DNA of 34,974 nucleotides from Fibrobacteria bacterium (GTDB taxonomy: Bacteria > Fibrobacterota > Fibrobacteria > UBA11236): assembly GCA_021155885.1 (NCBI GenBank), contig JAJNBB010000039.1:1-34974 (forward strand). The letters run 5' to 3'. The notes under the pieces were generated by a model that did no database searches, had not been told where the DNA came from, and was given only the letters and a program-made list of their open reading frames with translations. This document shows positions 21,850 through 30,494 of the stretch, piece after piece; position 1 is the first letter of the stretch; each line of letters opens with the position of its first letter. A program made the translations under genes and the position numbers.

Positions 21850-22332
21850 TTAGCGTTCATTCGGAATCGGCTCGTCGCCCTCGAGTTCCACCTCGCCCGC
21901 CTTCCAGGGCTTGAGCGGCCTTCCGTCGCGGCGGCGGATCAGCACCTCCGCCGAGGCCAGGGCTTCCTTGTACGTCTCATCCCCGGGCTTCAACTTGAGC
22001 AGGCGCTCTTGCAAAAGGGTTTTCGCCAGCTCGGGCTTGTCGAGTTCGTCCATCAGGATCACGGCGGTTTCCCAGAGCGCGGCCTCGTGGTCGGGCCGGG
22101 TCTGCAGGGCCTGCTCGAAACGCAGCAGCGCCTGTTCCCATTCGTCGAGCAGGGCCAGCGCCCGGCCCTGGTAGTAATAGCGCTCGGCGTCGGCGTCGGA
22201 GCCGTTCATCGCCGCCTTGAGGGAGGCGGCGAAGGCGTTCAGCAGGTTCTCCGCCTCTTCCTGGCGCCCGTCGGCGATGAGGTCGATGGCGTCGTTCAGG
22301 ATCTGTTCGGGATCGGGATTCACGGGGGTCAT
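21850..22332 (-). CDS. TPR-type repeat protein of unknown function
   Basis: A 160-residue soluble protein without a signal peptide. About residues 50-118 form tetratricopeptide-like helical pairs (YYYQGRALALLDEWEQALLRFEQALQTRPDHEAALWETAV..., then LAKTLLQERLLKLKPGDE). Such repeats bind partner proteins. The C-terminal 40 residues are charged and probably loose. It is the last gene of the leftward string beginning at lepB, 40 bases after sugE. No specific function can be given. Confidence 0.8.
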   Translation of the reverse strand: MTPVNPDPEQILNDAIDLIADGRQEEAENLLNAFAASLKAAMNGSDADAERYYYQGRALALLDEWEQALLRFEQALQTRPDHEAALWETAVILMDELDKPELAKTLLQERLLKLKPGDETYKEALASAEVLIRRRDGRPLKPWKAGEVELEGDEPIPNER

Positions 22333-22372
22333 GGGGCAAAAGATAGCCTAGCCGATCCGCCGCCCCGCCAAA

Positions 22373-22696
22373 TCAGGGCGTGGCGATCTTCAGGCCCGCG
22401 ACGGACAGGAGCAGCAAAAAGAAGAAGAACCATTGCGGCCCGGACATGGGGGCCTTCAGCCACAGGGCCCCGACGAGCGCCAGCCCCAGGGCGCCGATCC
22501 CCATCCAGACCGCATAGGCCACGGCGAAGGGCAGGCCGCGCTGGGCGAGCGAGAGCAGGTACAAACTTCCCGCGATCGCCGCGCCGGTGATCAGGGAAGG
22601 CCACAAGCGCGTGAACCCGTAAGTGTACTTGAGGCCCACGGCCCACACCACCTCGAGCAGGCCGGCGGCGATGAGAAGAATCCAGGAGACGGACAT
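22373..22696 (-). CDS. sugE: Small multidrug resistance family exporter, SugE/Gdx type (guanidinium exporter)
   Basis: A 107-residue four-helix inner-membrane protein that pairs into an antiparallel dimer and exchanges protons for substrate. The first helix, WILLIAAGLLEVVWAVGLKYTYGFTRLWPS, carries the essential Glu (residue 15). It matches the SugE/Gdx signature (EVxWAVGLKYTxGF) rather than EmrE. The Gdx subgroup exports guanidinium. ATG 22696 lies 5 bases after the dapF stop. A guanidine riboswitch is usual upstream of gdx, but none can fit here, so it is probably expressed with the string. Confidence 0.9.
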   Translation of the reverse strand: MSVSWILLIAAGLLEVVWAVGLKYTYGFTRLWPSLITGAAIAGSLYLLSLAQRGLPFAVAYAVWMGIGALGLALVGALWLKAPMSGPQWFFFFLLLLSVAGLKIATP

Positions 22697-22701
22697 AAAA
22701 T

Positions 22702-23538
22702 CTACCCCGCGTACTCCCCGCGAAACACTTCCACCGCCGGCCCCGTCATCTGCACGGATCCCGTGCCGTCGTATTCCAGCAGCAAATCCCCGCCGGTGAG
22801 ATGGATGGTCAGGCGCTCGCCGGTGAGCCCGAGGCGGTGCCCGATGGCCGCGACGGCGGAGGCGCCCGTGCCGCAGGCCCAGGTTTCCCCGGAGCCGCGC
22901 TCCCAGGTGCGCTGGATCACCTCGTTCCTCGACACGATCTGCACGAACTCCACGTTCACGCGGCGCGGGAACAGGGGGTGGTTCTCGATCAGGGGGCCGA
23001 TCGTGGTCACCGGAAAATTCCCCACGTCCTCGACGTAGACGACGCAATGGGGATTCCCCATCGACACCGAGGAGAACTCGAAGGTTTGCCCCGCCACTTC
23101 GATCTTCCGGCGCAGCACTTCGGGCGCGTCGATGGTGGTGGGGATCTTCAGGCCCTCGAAAATGGGCGCGCCCATGTCGATGCGCACGCTCTCGGCGTTG
23201 CCGTCCTTGTCGCGCGTCACGATGTGCGCGGTGCGCCAGCCGGCGCCCGTCATCAGCTTCAGCTCGTCGCGGCCCCGGGCATAGGTGTCATGCACGTACT
23301 TCGCCACGCAGCGGATGCCGTTGCCGCACATTTCCGAGCTCGATCCGTCGGCGTTGTACATGTCCATCTCGGCGTCCGCGCCGGCGTAGGGGCGGATCAC
23401 GATCAGGCCGTCGCCGCCCACCCCGAAATGCCGGTGGGACACCTTCTTCGCCAGTTCCACGGCGTCTCCCACCTTCTCCTGGAAGGCGTCCACGTAGACG
23501 TAATCGTTGCCCGTGCCCTGCATCTTGATAAAGCGCAT
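22702..23538 (-). CDS. dapF: Diaminopimelate epimerase
   Basis: It converts LL- to meso-diaminopimelate for lysine and peptidoglycan synthesis by a two-base cysteine mechanism. I chose ATG 23538 (MRFIKMQGTGNDY), which has the Shine-Dalgarno TAGGAGAGA; a longer in-frame start overlaps the upstream stop. The protein has 278 residues. The two catalytic cysteines sit in NADGSSSEMCGNG (Cys71) and GSGETWACGTGA (Cys222), both with their conserved surroundings. GNPHCVVYVED is also typical. It lies 8 bases after the LptE-like gene. Confidence 0.96.
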   Translation of the reverse strand: MRFIKMQGTGNDYVYVDAFQEKVGDAVELAKKVSHRHFGVGGDGLIVIRPYAGADAEMDMYNADGSSSEMCGNGIRCVAKYVHDTYARGRDELKLMTGAGWRTAHIVTRDKDGNAESVRIDMGAPIFEGLKIPTTIDAPEVLRRKIEVAGQTFEFSSVSMGNPHCVVYVEDVGNFPVTTIGPLIENHPLFPRRVNVEFVQIVSRNEVIQRTWERGSGETWACGTGASAVAAIGHRLGLTGERLTIHLTGGDLLLEYDGTGSVQMTGPAVEVFRGEYAG

Positions 23539-23546
23539 TCTCTCTC

Positions 23547-24032
23547 CTACCACGCCAAAACGGTCTTGTCCAGAATCGTCGTCACCAGGTTCTCGATGGC
23601 GCGCGCCCGTCCGATTTCCTCGGTCTCCCCTTTTTCGGGGGCATAGGCCCCGTACCCGGGGATTTGCGCGTCGCTGTACAGGGTGTCTCCGCGCACGCGG
23701 TCGATGAACAGGGCCTTGAACAATATGTCCACCCGCCAGGTCGTGACGTTGCTGCCGGCGGTGCTTTGCGGGGTGTGCGAATACTGCAGCACCGTGCCGA
23801 AAAGCTCGGCATCGCCGTTCTGGTTGACCTGGCGCAAATTGCTGCGGCTGCGAAAGCCGTCCTGAAGCCCGCGCCCGACGCGGTCCGGCAGCGCCGCTTC
23901 CAAAGTGCGGTTCTCGACCGGATGAATCTGCAGGGTGCGCAGGTGCGGCGGCAAGGTGCTGCCGGAAAAGCTGTAGCAGCCGAGACAGAGGGCAGCCGCG
24001 AAGAGGGCCGACAGGAAGGCAAGGACGCGCAT
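23547..24032 (-). CDS. lptE: LptE-like lipopolysaccharide-assembly lipoprotein
   Basis: LptE plugs the LptD barrel that places lipopolysaccharide in the outer membrane. The 161-residue protein starts at ATG 24032. The signal peptide ends in the lipobox LCLGC (Cys19). The mature part starts YSFSGSTLPPHLRTLQIHPVENRTLEAALPDRVGRGLQDGF, split here by no gaps, which matches the start of PF04390-type LptE in FCB bacteria. It goes on with a strand-rich half (AELFGTVLQYSHTPQS, TWRVDILFKALFIDR). Sequence conservation in this family is low, so the name rests on the N-terminal pattern and length. It implies an outer membrane with lipopolysaccharide. Confidence 0.75.
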   Translation of the reverse strand: MRVLAFLSALFAAALCLGCYSFSGSTLPPHLRTLQIHPVENRTLEAALPDRVGRGLQDGFRSRSNLRQVNQNGDAELFGTVLQYSHTPQSTAGSNVTTWRVDILFKALFIDRVRGDTLYSDAQIPGYGAYAPEKGETEEIGRARAIENLVTTILDKTVLAW

Positions 24033-24037
24033 GGGCC

Positions 24038-26578
24038 CTAAAAATAGCTCTCGGTGGCGGCCCGCAAATCCTCGAGATTCTTGACGGTTTCGGGCTCGGC
24101 CCCCAGCGAACGCGCCGCCTGCGCCCCCAGCCCCTCGGCCGCGGCGCGCGCGTCCAGCAACCACAGAACGCGGGGACCGGGGCCGTCGTGGGCCAGGCCC
24201 GCCCATTCCTTCTTCAGGCGCACGATCGCCGCGGGGTTCCACAATTCGGCGCGGGCGTTCCGTCCCTCGGCCTTCAGGATCTCGCCGCGCGCTTCCAGCA
24301 CGGGATCATGGGCGGGAGGCAGCGGCATGCGCGTGATCAGCGCCAGGGCGGGACCGCGGCCCTCGCTGTCCTTGAGTCCGGGAATGCCTTCGGTGGCGAG
24401 CACCCAGCCCCCCCGCGCCGAAGCGAACAACCGCAGCACCGCGTCGCGGTTTCCATCCACATGCTGCGCCCAGCAGGGCGTGCCTTCCGGCAGGACGGCC
24501 TTCAGGGCGTGATGCACGGTGCGCAGGGCGCCTTGCGAGGGAAAGAACAGGAAAACGCCGCGATCGGAAAACGGCTGCGCGGATTCCACGAGAAAACGGG
24601 CGAAGGTTTCGGGGGGCTCGGCGGAAGAAAAACCGGGAGCGAAGGGAGCCATCAGGAAGCGCGGAGGAGGCGCGGTGCGGGCGGATTGAAAGGCGCGGAG
24701 GCGCGCGCCCTCGGCGTCCCCCTCGAGGACGTCCAATCCAAGCGCGCGGGAGAACCAGTCGACATCGCCCCGGGCTCCGGTCAACAGCGCCGGAGAAAGG
24801 AACACTCCCGCCCCGAACCATTCGCGCAACCTGGTTCCCAGGACGCCGCGTTCCAACGGGGTCGCCCGCAAGGTCGCCTTGTGCGGGTTCGTGACGTCCT
24901 CGAAGGCGTGGACCGCCTCGGCGTCGGCGGCCTCGCAAAGGGCTTCGAAGTCCCGGCGGAAGGCGCGCAGGCGTTCCGCCACGCGCCGCGGTTCCGGCGT
25001 GCGCTCCCCGGGGACTCCCGACGCCTCGAGCCCTTCCAGCAAGCTCTCGTTCGCGCGCAAGGCCTCCAGCACGGGCGCCGGATCGGCGCCGAACGCCAGG
25101 GCGAAAGGCCCGGAAAACCGCACGCGCGAATCCCCTGCCGGGCGCTGCTTCGAAGCCTGCCGCCCTGCCTTCTGCAGGAACTTCTGGAACTGGCGTTCCG
25201 GTTCGAGCCACGCGTCGTTCGCCCCGTCGAAAAGCTGCAGCGCGAGACGCAGGCGGAACAGCGTGACATCGCGGCCGAAGGCGCGCAGGAGGGCTTCGGG
25301 GAGGCGGTGCGCGCCGGCCACGACCAGCGAGTCGCAAGACGGCAGCAGGCCGCCTTCGCGGCGGAGGTGCGCGCCCAGCGCGGCATGCGTGACCAGGATC
25401 ACCCCGGCCGATTCGGCGGCGGCGCGCGCGGCCGCGGCGGCGGGATCCTCCGCATACGTTTCGCAGGCGATGCGCAGCGCCGTCAGGCGGCTGCGCTCGG
25501 GGGAAAACCCGCGTCCGTCCGCGAGCAAGGCCCCGGGGGTCTGGTCGGCCCACGCCACCAGCGGAAGCAGCGCCGCCCGCTCCTCCGGAGGCAGCCCCGT
25601 GGGATCGGCGGCCAGCGCCGCCAAGCGCGCGCGGTTCAGGTAACCCGCCGGTTCCGCCAGGGCCGCCACGCGGACGGAGGAGGAACGCGCGCGCGCGGAT
25701 TTCCGCAGGGCGTTCCAAGCATAGGCATCGGGAAGGGCCAGCAGCACGCGCTGCCCGCGGGCGGCCGCCTGCGCGGCGGCCTCGAAGGCGGCTCCCGCGT
25801 CGTCCAGGCCCGGGGGAGTTTCCAGCGCCAGCCACCCTTCGGAGCTCAAGGCTTCGGTGGCGGCCTCCAGGACGGCCTCCGGAACCGGCTCCACGGCGGG
25901 CACGTCCGCGAGATCGGGGAAGACGAATTCGGGGGAAGCCGCGGGAACGGACGAGGTCCGCGCAGGGGGAATTTCCGCCGCGAATACGCGGCCCCAATCG
26001 GGGAGATCCGCGGCGAGCCGCGCGAGGTCTTCCTGCGCCGTTCCGGAAAGCGTCGCGCGCAAAAGATCCTGCGCCGCCACGAACACGAAACCCGCGCGGC
26101 GCGCGTCGGGCAAGGCCCGATGCTCCGCGTCGCGCGGCACCCGCAGGCGTTCGGCCAGCGCGTCCAAACGGTGACTGTCCCAGGCGGGCCAGGCGATGCG
26201 CGACATCAGGAGCGAGTCGATCCAGGGGCCGGGAACGGGAGCGAGGCTCTCGGCCTCAAGCAATCGCCGCACGAAGTGGGCGTCGAACTCGGCGTTGTGC
26301 GCCACCAGCGGCAGGTCGCCGGCGAAGGCGAGAAAGGCGCGGGCCGTATCCGCCGCGGGCGGCGCAGCCTCCAGCTCCTCCGTCGTCAGGCCCGTGATCA
26401 GGCGCGAAACGGGCGAAAGCGGCCGGCCGGGATTCACCAGGGCCGCGAAATCGGCGGCGGGCCGGCCGTCCTCGAAGCGCACCGCGGCCAGTTCGATCAG
26501 GCGGTCATGCTCGAAGTCGAGTCCCGTGGTTTCGGTATCCACGGCGACGAAGGAGCGCAGGGCGTGAGGATAAGACAT
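24038..26578 (-). CDS. DEDDh 3'-5' exonuclease fused to a DinG-type helicase lacking its catalytic motifs
   Basis: An 846-residue protein; I chose ATG 26578 (MSYPHALRSF) because the longer TTG start lies in a repeat. Numbering from 11 residues further upstream, the exonuclease spans about 18-185. It has all DEDDh residues: DTETTG (Asp24, Glu26), HNAEFD (Asp109), and EHRALPDA (His163, Asp168). It thus resembles DnaQ/epsilon and the N-terminus of Firmicute DinG. The rest aligns with DinG/XPD-like helicases in layout, but the key motifs are gone. The Walker A position reads ETPPGLDDA instead of GTGKT. The DEAH box reads VVAGAHRLPEAL. The motif VI region (MPLPPAHDPVLEARGEI ... LKKEWAGLAHDGP) lacks the QxxGRxIR arginines. 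No iron-sulfur cysteine set is visible. Probably an active nuclease with a non-ATPase DNA-binding scaffold. It is 5 bases upstream of lptE. Confidence 0.8.
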   Translation of the reverse strand: MSYPHALRSFVAVDTETTGLDFEHDRLIELAAVRFEDGRPAADFAALVNPGRPLSPVSRLITGLTTEELEAAPPAADTARAFLAFAGDLPLVAHNAEFDAHFVRRLLEAESLAPVPGPWIDSLLMSRIAWPAWDSHRLDALAERLRVPRDAEHRALPDARRAGFVFVAAQDLLRATLSGTAQEDLARLAADLPDWGRVFAAEIPPARTSSVPAASPEFVFPDLADVPAVEPVPEAVLEAATEALSSEGWLALETPPGLDDAGAAFEAAAQAAARGQRVLLALPDAYAWNALRKSARARSSSVRVAALAEPAGYLNRARLAALAADPTGLPPEERAALLPLVAWADQTPGALLADGRGFSPERSRLTALRIACETYAEDPAAAAARAAAESAGVILVTHAALGAHLRREGGLLPSCDSLVVAGAHRLPEALLRAFGRDVTLFRLRLALQLFDGANDAWLEPERQFQKFLQKAGRQASKQRPAGDSRVRFSGPFALAFGADPAPVLEALRANESLLEGLEASGVPGERTPEPRRVAERLRAFRRDFEALCEAADAEAVHAFEDVTNPHKATLRATPLERGVLGTRLREWFGAGVFLSPALLTGARGDVDWFSRALGLDVLEGDAEGARLRAFQSARTAPPPRFLMAPFAPGFSSAEPPETFARFLVESAQPFSDRGVFLFFPSQGALRTVHHALKAVLPEGTPCWAQHVDGNRDAVLRLFASARGGWVLATEGIPGLKDSEGRGPALALITRMPLPPAHDPVLEARGEILKAEGRNARAELWNPAAIVRLKKEWAGLAHDGPGPRVLWLLDARAAAEGLGAQAARSLGAEPETVKNLEDLRAATESYF

Positions 26579-26595
26579 CGGGGAAAAATAACCGG

Positions 26596-26628
26596 ACAAT
26601 GGCCGCAAAAGATCGCAGACAAGAAAAC
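26596..26628. repeat. Second copy of the ACAATGGCCGCAAAAGA element
   Basis: The first 17 bases (26596-26612) equal 21759-21775, and the following CGCA...AAGAAAAC is similar. It fills most of the gap between the exonuclease start and the DUF2007-like gene. Confidence 0.65.
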
Positions 26629-26637
26629 AAAAACGGG

Positions 26638-27156
26638 TTACGACTCGCCCTCTTCGTCCGGGGCCGAAACGACGTCAACGAGATGAAAAAACTCGCGAAG
26701 GGCGGGGCTCATCATCAGGCGGCGCGAAGCGTCGGGAAGGAAGGGCTCGAGGCCGCGCAGGAGAAAGACGGAGACTTCGGCGCGTCCCGAAAGGCGCAAG
26801 GCGTCCAGGAGGTTCTCGTACTGGGCCCGGTAGAAAAAGATGTGCGTCCCCTCTTCGTCCTGCTCGTCGAGAAGCGATTGCAGCCAGGCGGCGATCGCGT
26901 CGCGCTCCTCGTCGTTGCACCGGATCTCCACGACCTCCTCGGCGGGCTCCTCCTCGTTTTCGGAAAGCACGATTCCCTGCAGGATGCGGTTCGCCTTGTC
27001 GGCATCGGCCTCGGGAACGAAGAGCGCGAAGCGCTCGGAGCCCTCGTTCGCGGGGCCGGCCCAGCAGGCCACGCCGTGGCGCCCCAGGTATTTTTCAAGA
27101 CGCTCCAGCGTCTCGCGCTCGAGGCTCGATGCCAGGGTGATGAAGCCGCCTTCCAT
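26638..27156 (-). CDS. Hypothetical protein with DUF2007-like N-terminus
   Basis: A 172-residue acidic, soluble protein. Residues 1-60 (FITLASSLERETLERLEKYL, then GVACWAG ... LFVPEADADKANRIL) resemble the alpha-beta fold of DUF2007 (putative signal-transducing) proteins, where a short strand-helix unit ends in a DxxxAxxIL helix. The remainder has long helices and no known motif. The match is a weak pattern judgement. It lies between the Ig-like lipoprotein and the exonuclease genes in the leftward string. Confidence 0.6.
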   Translation of the reverse strand: MEGGFITLASSLERETLERLEKYLGRHGVACWAGPANEGSERFALFVPEADADKANRILQGIVLSENEEEPAEEVVEIRCNDEERDAIAAWLQSLLDEQDEEGTHIFFYRAQYENLLDALRLSGRAEVSVFLLRGLEPFLPDASRRLMMSPALREFFHLVDVVSAPDEEGES

Positions 27157-27197
27157 GCCTTACAAGTTAGCACTTTGAAGGCAAATCGCCCTCCTGG

Positions 27198-29003
27198 TCA
27201 TGGGCGCGCCTTCTCCAACGGCCCGGTCAAGTCGGTCGTGACGCCCGCCTTCACCTCCACCGAATCCAGCGCCAAGGCATGAGGCTCCTGGGGAATCCAG
27301 GGCTTCAGGTAACCCGGATTCCACAAGCCGTCCCGATCGTCATCCCGAAAGGCGAAGAGCCGGTAGCGGCCCGCCGGGATCTCCGCGGAGGGGGCCGGAT
27401 ACGACTCTCTTCCACCCTCGTCGAGCCGGAAGGTCCATCCCGCCCACCGGGCCGGAGGCGTGAAACGAACCGAGCCCACCGTGGCGGAATCCAGGAAAGA
27501 AAGGGAGGCCAGGCTGCGCGCAGCGGAATCCCCGGGAGCGGGCCGCAGCCGGAGCTCCAGCCGCGCGCCCCGGGGAGGCGCCTTCTTCAATTGTAATGAA
27601 AACGTGAAATTATTTACAATAGTGATCTCATGGAGTTGAGTCAGCGTGTCGACGCGGGTCTCGAGGCGCTCGGTCAGCGTCTTCCAGCGCGACGGCGTCA
27701 GCGGCAGATTGCTCGCGACGGTGAAGCCCGTGCCCGGCGGCGCCCAGGTCAGCAGGCGTGGCAGGCTCGTGAGCGCGGAAGCCTGGATAAAGGAAAATTT
27801 CCACGCGGCGGTGTCGGAGGACGCCGAACCTACGGTGAAGGACACCGAGGTGTCGGGAAGGTTCCGCGGGTCGCGGCCCGGGTAATCCGGACGCCCCCGC
27901 ATCTCGACGCGGTACGCGCCCGCGCGCAGCGGCGGGGTCTCCAGCATCCAGGCTTCGTCGAGGGCGCTCCACCCCGCCGCCGACACCGGCAGGGAACCCG
28001 CCGGGTCGGCCGCCGCGCCGGCCGGAAGGATCCGGTAGCGTCCCGGCTCGGCGGCGCGCGCGGGATGCGGCGGGCGCGAGAATTCGAGGCGCACTCTTCC
28101 CGGCACGCCCGCCGGCGCGGCCGCGGAATCGGGCGCCGCGTCCGCGACGAAGTCCGCCTTGACGATGCGCAGCGGCAAAGTGTCGGCGGGAGCGGTCCGC
28201 AACACCTGCTCCTCGGCGCGCGGCCGCAGGGCGAGCGAAAGCGTTCCCGGGGCGGCGTTCTCGAAGCCGAAGTCGTAGGTGAAATTTCCGTTCACGTCCT
28301 CGAAGGCGAGCAGGGAATACTCGCCCTGCGCGACCGAGTCGAACCGGAAGCGTCCCAGCGAATCGGCCAGCGCCAGGAACGCGGGGAGCTCCCGCCAGGG
28401 TTCGGGCAGGGACCCCGGCTGAAAGTTTTCCTCGCGCGCCGACAGGGGCTCCACGGACGCGCGGTTCCCGGCGCGGTACAGCGCGACCATGCGGTTTCCC
28501 TTGGGATCCGCCGACAGAACCGTCCCGGACAGCGAGCCGACGTCGACCTCCGCGCCGGTGGAAAAGCGCAGCACGAACGGTTTGCCCGCGCGGACGCCGT
28601 GCAGGTCCTGTAGCGAGGGAAGCACCGTGACTTGGTACGAGGTGTTCGCGCGCCATCCTCCGGCGGCCTCGGAGGGTCGCACCTGCAATTTGTTGCCCTC
28701 GGCCGCGACTTGCAACCGGCCGCGCACGGGCGGCGAGACGAAGGCCTGGTTGCGCGCCGCGGTGCGGTCGATCCATTCCGAAAACTGGAAAACGACCGGG
28801 GCGTCGAGGGGAACGTTGCGGGCGCCGGGCGCCGGGTACACGGCGAGGACCCGGGGAGCCTGGGTGTCCACGGGGCCCCCGGAGGGCGGTTCGATATGCG
28901 CGCACTTCCAGGCAACGAAAGAGGCCGCGAGGGCCAGCGCCCCCGTCGACAAGCGCCGCGCCAGGCCGGGTGCCGCGCCCGCGAATCCCGGTTTCCGCGC
29001 CAT
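27198..29003 (-). CDS. Ig-like-domain envelope protein, probable lipoprotein
   Basis: A 601-residue exported protein. After a hydrophobic segment (LSTGALALAASFVAWKC) comes AHIEPPSGGPVDTQAPRVLAVYPAPGARNVPLDAPVVFQFSEWID. That is the opening of the Bacteroidetes-type Ig-like proteins whose lipobox cysteine precedes PPTGGPKDTxPP (SbsA/Big_5 Ig fold). The Cys near residue 34 is then the likely lipid site, although WKC is an unusual lipobox. Further beta domains follow, including SFTVGSASSD and the C-terminal AGRYRLFAFRDDDRDGLWNPG, a carboxypeptidase-regulatory-like unit also seen at YSLLAFEDVNGNFTYDFG. Its start codon overlaps the lepB stop (TGATG), so translation is coupled to lepB. Confidence 0.78.
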   Translation of the reverse strand: MARKPGFAGAAPGLARRLSTGALALAASFVAWKCAHIEPPSGGPVDTQAPRVLAVYPAPGARNVPLDAPVVFQFSEWIDRTAARNQAFVSPPVRGRLQVAAEGNKLQVRPSEAAGGWRANTSYQVTVLPSLQDLHGVRAGKPFVLRFSTGAEVDVGSLSGTVLSADPKGNRMVALYRAGNRASVEPLSAREENFQPGSLPEPWRELPAFLALADSLGRFRFDSVAQGEYSLLAFEDVNGNFTYDFGFENAAPGTLSLALRPRAEEQVLRTAPADTLPLRIVKADFVADAAPDSAAAPAGVPGRVRLEFSRPPHPARAAEPGRYRILPAGAAADPAGSLPVSAAGWSALDEAWMLETPPLRAGAYRVEMRGRPDYPGRDPRNLPDTSVSFTVGSASSDTAAWKFSFIQASALTSLPRLLTWAPPGTGFTVASNLPLTPSRWKTLTERLETRVDTLTQLHEITIVNNFTFSLQLKKAPPRGARLELRLRPAPGDSAARSLASLSFLDSATVGSVRFTPPARWAGWTFRLDEGGRESYPAPSAEIPAGRYRLFAFRDDDRDGLWNPGYLKPWIPQEPHALALDSVEVKAGVTTDLTGPLEKARP

Positions 29004-30307
29004 CAGTCGATCAGCCGTCCGAGGCGGGTCCAGCGGATCTTGAAGGGGACCGTGAACCAGCTGAGGGGATTGCCGAAGCGGAACCCGCCGTCTTCATTCT
29101 CGAAGGAGAAGTAAATGATCAGGGCCTTGGCCTTGACGTTGTTGCGCGAGAGCAGGCCCCAATACCGGCTGTCGGAGGAGTTGTCGCGATTGTCGCCCAT
29201 CATGAAGAAGCTCGTCTTTTTCACGGTGTACCGGTCCGTCGTTTTCCCGTCGATCACCAGCGAGGCCCGGATGCGGCGGCCGCCGCCGAGGCTTTGCTGG
29301 AACGACTCGATGTATGTGCCCAGATAATACTCGTTGAGCTCCTCCCGCCGGCCGCCCTGGGGACGCACGGCCGCCGGCATCAGGTCGGACACGCGCAGGT
29401 ATCCCGTGCGCGCGACCTCCTGGAGGCGGCGGAACGGGACGTTGCGGGCTTCCAGGTATTCGCTTCCGGCTTCGCCGCGCTGCTGCAGCGAAACGCCGAG
29501 GTAAAAGAGGGCCGCCTGCCGGTTGCGGTCGCGGAAGTCCGCGCGCAGGGTGTCGAAGACGAACCCGTTGTCGAGCGCGGAATCCTTCCACAGGTCCAGC
29601 TTCAGTTCCACCTTGCTGTCGGGATTTTCCTGCACCGCCAGCGAGCGGATCCAGGCGGCGTAGGCAAGCGAGATCGTATCGAAGGCTATGGTTTCTCCGG
29701 GTAGCGGCAGGCGCAGGCGCAGGTGGTCGCGCACGGGATCGTCCTGGCGGAAGGTTCCCGTTCCGGCCGCGTATAGGCCCTCGGGAGGCAAGGGAACCTC
29801 GCGGCCGTCCACGCGCACGCGCGTGCCCTCCACTTCCAAGGTTTGCCCGCTCGTGGCCACCGCGCGCTTGATGAAGTCCTTGGGGGCGTACCAAACCAGG
29901 CGGTTTTCGCCCTCGGCCGGGGTCCGGTCCCAATACAGGTTCCCGAACAAGAACAGGTTCGCCAGAAAGCGGTAACGTTCGGGTTTCCCCTCCGGGTAAA
30001 ACGGATCCCCGGGGTAACGGAAGATGAGCACGTCGCCGGGTTTCGGCTCGGTGAGCGCGGGCAGGCGCTTGTGCGTGAACGGAACCGGAGAACCGTAGAT
30101 GAACTTGAGCCCCAGGAGAAAGTCGCCGATGAGCAAGGAGCGCTCCATGGAGGCGGAGGGAATCTTGAAGGCCTGCACCGCGAACTGGATGAAAACCAGC
30201 GCCAAGGCGATGGGCACGACGAACTCCCGCGTGAAGGCGCGAAGCCCGCGCCGCCAGGGGCTTCGCGATTCCTGGGGATCCTGCGACTTTTTGGGACTGG
30301 AGGCCAT
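29003..30307 (-). CDS. lepB: Signal peptidase I
   Basis: It cleaves signal peptides of exported proteins at the outer face of the inner membrane by a Ser-Lys dyad. I chose ATG 30307 with Shine-Dalgarno AAGGG, six bases upstream; this gives 434 residues. A single membrane span (VVPIALALVFIQFAVQAF) precedes the catalytic-serine box IPSASMERSL (Ser near 53). The lysine box is DFIKRAVATSGQ (Lys near 148), and box E is MMGDNRDNSSDSRYWG. A large insert of about 150 residues separates the lysine box from box E. That makes it much longer than E. coli LepB in that segment, a feature also seen in FCB-group enzymes. First gene of the leftward string. Confidence 0.94.
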   Translation of the reverse strand: MASSPKKSQDPQESRSPWRRGLRAFTREFVVPIALALVFIQFAVQAFKIPSASMERSLLIGDFLLGLKFIYGSPVPFTHKRLPALTEPKPGDVLIFRYPGDPFYPEGKPERYRFLANLFLFGNLYWDRTPAEGENRLVWYAPKDFIKRAVATSGQTLEVEGTRVRVDGREVPLPPEGLYAAGTGTFRQDDPVRDHLRLRLPLPGETIAFDTISLAYAAWIRSLAVQENPDSKVELKLDLWKDSALDNGFVFDTLRADFRDRNRQAALFYLGVSLQQRGEAGSEYLEARNVPFRRLQEVARTGYLRVSDLMPAAVRPQGGRREELNEYYLGTYIESFQQSLGGGRRIRASLVIDGKTTDRYTVKKTSFFMMGDNRDNSSDSRYWGLLSRNNVKAKALIIYFSFENEDGGFRFGNPLSWFTVPFKIRWTRLGRLID

Positions 30308-30494
30308 GAGCAACCCTTCGTGTTTCCGCCCGTTTTTCGCGGACGGAAAGAGGTCTGGAAGATACTAAAGGGAGGGAACTTGCTAGATTAGGGTGCGGGC
30401 GTCCCGGAGGGTCCTCCTCGGGCTTTCGAAGCGCGGGGGATTTTCCGGGACGGCTCCCGGCCCACACCGAACCCGGGCCGCAAGGAGACAACGC

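Noticed and set aside
24188-26686. Long rightward frame opposite the exonuclease/DinG-like gene
   Set aside because: Arginine- and glycine-rich shadow of a protein with clear nuclease motifs on the other strand.
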